Assembly (NCBI RefSeq): GCF_051020955.1
Contig: NW_027476094.1
Coordinates: forward strand, 124,001-188,000
Reading direction: 5' to 3'
DNA from: Megalopta genalis
Lineage: Eukaryota > Arthropoda > Insecta > Hymenoptera > Halictidae
DNA: 64,000 nt
This document shows positions 62,561 through 64,000 of the stretch, piece by piece (the stretch's first letter is position 1; each line of letters begins with the position of its first letter). The position numbers and the translations under genes were made by a program. The notes under the pieces were generated by a model, which saw only the letters and a program-made list of their open reading frames with translations, did no database searches and was not told the DNA's origin.

Positions 62561-63300
62561 GTTGTGGTCGCTAGTCGTCCATTCGCTTCTTATTCTCCAG
62601 TCCCTGATGTATGGGGACATGGAGGGGGACGCCAGGGTAACGTCGATGTATGACGATCCTGTTGACGTCCAGAAGGTGGGTGGCTGACTAGCGTCGCGTT
62701 AGCTACTGTTAATCTAAACGCGGAGACTAATCTTTCTAACTGCGCTCCCCTCTCGTCTGTGCTTTGTGGGCTCCAGAGCGAGGATTGCGCGTTCGCGACG
62801 ACAGAAATTAATATTCTCTCCCCCCCCCCCCAATACCAGGACTACCGTCACCAAGTGCTTGAGGTGCTACTTTATCTCGTCGCGGTGCTGGAAGTAGCAC
62901 AACACCGCGTAGAAGGAGAAGCCGGGGGCCAGCAGTGCTGCACATGCGCAGTGCGGGTTACTGAGCTGCGAGGTGAATGTGACTTCGAAGTGAGGGTTGC
63001 GGATGGCGACAGCGGCCCACGGAGAGTGGGTTTTCACCGCCGCCACTCTCACTCCGGTCCATAATCCGTTAACCCTATATCCTGCGCCTTGCCTGCTGAC
63101 GCGTAGTTCCTGCAAGAGCAGGACGTCCAGCCGCTTTTGCGCTATTAATTCCCTAACTTCGCCCGTTACTACAGCTGAACGTCGCATGTTCAGCTGTAGG
63201 ATCCTACTTCCCGTGGCTTCAGTCGCGTTCGCGGGTTTCCGGTTTCGCGTTGCGGTTTGTGGGACGCGGGGGTTGGTTTTCCTAAGTTTTCCTATGCTCA
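62560..63300 (-). pseudogene. R1-type ORF2, endonuclease domain
   Basis: An open piece (62,867-63,394) contains the metal-binding start of APE endonucleases: ILQLNMRRSA, then LDVLLLQELRV. A second piece in another frame (from 62,620) contains the diagnostic catalytic motif SDHNAV. A poly-C run and frame changes lie between them (62,620-62,867). The enzyme would nick target DNA to prime reverse transcription. The breaks prevent a continuous product. Confidence 0.8.
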
Positions 63301-63409
63301 CGGCGTCGTAACTTACGAGGTGGACGCGGACGGTGCGAAGACCATAATTTTGAGACAGTTTGTAGAAGAATTTAGAAGTCAAAATATACTTCAACGAATA
63401 ATTTAATCA

Positions 63410-63658
63410 TTAACACGTTCCGTGCCACGTGTACCATCGATGGTACACGCTTGCATGTTTACTTAGTGAACTGAACAATTTGTTTACAAGAAATTTAGAA
63501 CCGAAGAATCAATTTCCACCGCAAGAATGGTCGTTGATAAGTTTTCGTTACGTTGTTATGTGTACGAGAATTAATAATTGCACGTAATACATCAAGTTTT
63601 AGTAAAATATCAAAGTGTGAAGATTCGAGTAAAAAAAGCTCGGCACGGAACGTGTTAA
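63410..63658. mobile_element. piggyBac-type MITE, family 3
   Basis: TTAA duplications (63,410-63,413 and 63,655-63,658) flank a 241-bp element with 13-bp perfect inverted ends CACGTTCCGTGCC. A short internal palindrome ACCATCGATGGT lies next to the left end. Non-coding. Confidence 0.9.
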
Positions 63659-64000
63659 AAATGAGATTTAACTACAATTCCATTACCGCCAGTATATTAG
63701 AATTGCCATTTTACTAAATTATACAACGCTACAGTCGAATGTAACTTAACCGAGTTTTCAGAATACTAGCCGAAGCCGAGAATTGTAATCTGATTCTAGA
63801 CTTCGCAAGACCAACTTGTAAAGAGAAATTACATGAATATTAAATACCCGCGCCGAGGATTCTTACGGATTTAACGCACGACCCGTGTTGAAAGTTCCTT
63901 GGCAAAACATAACGCCATAAAACAACGGTGTCGCGAGTCCTCACGTAAACGGAGTATTTTACTCGTGAAGAAGATACAAACGGAAACTGCATAAGTATAA
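63659..64000. other. Intergenic DNA to the window end
   Basis: Unique AT-rich sequence; nothing recognised. Confidence 0.5.

Larger units (their letters stand above)
59302..63360 (-). mobile_element. R1-clade non-LTR retrotransposon, 5' truncated and decayed
   Basis: The minus strand carries, in order, an APE-type endonuclease, a reverse transcriptase and a C-terminal CCHC zinc finger, with no RNase H domain seen. This is the ORF2 layout of the R1 clade. No ORF1 (gag-like) frame was found, so the copy begins inside or just before the endonuclease. The reading frame changes at least three times. About 300 bp after the last stop (59,602) probably form the 3' untranslated region. It is not set in recognisable 28S rDNA. 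Confidence 0.8.

Overview
The window looks like nuclear DNA of an insect, most likely a hymenopteran (bee or ant). The grounds are an R1-clade non-LTR element, a Gypsy-clade LTR element, a mariner remnant, TTAA-flanked piggyBac-type MITEs, AT-rich spacer and a general lack of dense genes. The species call is inference; no diagnostic host gene fixes it.

Layout. Positions 1-33,453 are one very long tandem array that starts before the window. It is built of 30-bp monomers arranged as a 150-bp, five-monomer higher-order repeat, and it contains a nearly identical 3,146-bp tandem duplication and a more diverged right edge. A 158-bp unique linker (33,454-33,611) separates it from a second, unrelated array (33,612-37,338). 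That one is made of roughly 10-bp A-tract subunits in a ~160-bp higher-order unit, and its orientation flips at about 34,371. A third, GTAGAG-based array (37,339-37,962) abuts it. From 38 kb on the DNA is ordinary AT-rich insect intergenic sequence with one GC-rich island holding a possible internal exon (38,863-39,057, minus strand).

The right half is mostly mobile DNA: a 44-bp minisatellite with a 16-bp palindrome in most units (39.9-40.2 kb), three TTAA-flanked piggyBac-like MITEs, two members of a foldback MITE family, an unclassified element with ~60-bp terminal inverted repeats, a solo LTR with four covarying hairpins (47,830-48,351), an internally deleted mariner (50,640-51,202), a decayed Gypsy-type retrotransposon on the minus strand (about 51,392-56,955) carrying a second solo LTR in its RNase H region, and a decayed R1-type non-LTR retrotransposon on the minus strand (about 59,300-63,360).

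The only host-type gene with a recognisable domain is a small F-box protein gene (48,800-49,195, plus), accompanied by two broken paralogues just upstream. No tRNA, rRNA or CRISPR was seen. The most unusual signal is that the two large, sequence-unrelated arrays both carry short A/T tracts about every 10 bp and have higher-order periods of 150 and ~160 bp, the scale of one nucleosome. This makes a domain of more than 37 kb that may be curved or nucleosome-phasing DNA.
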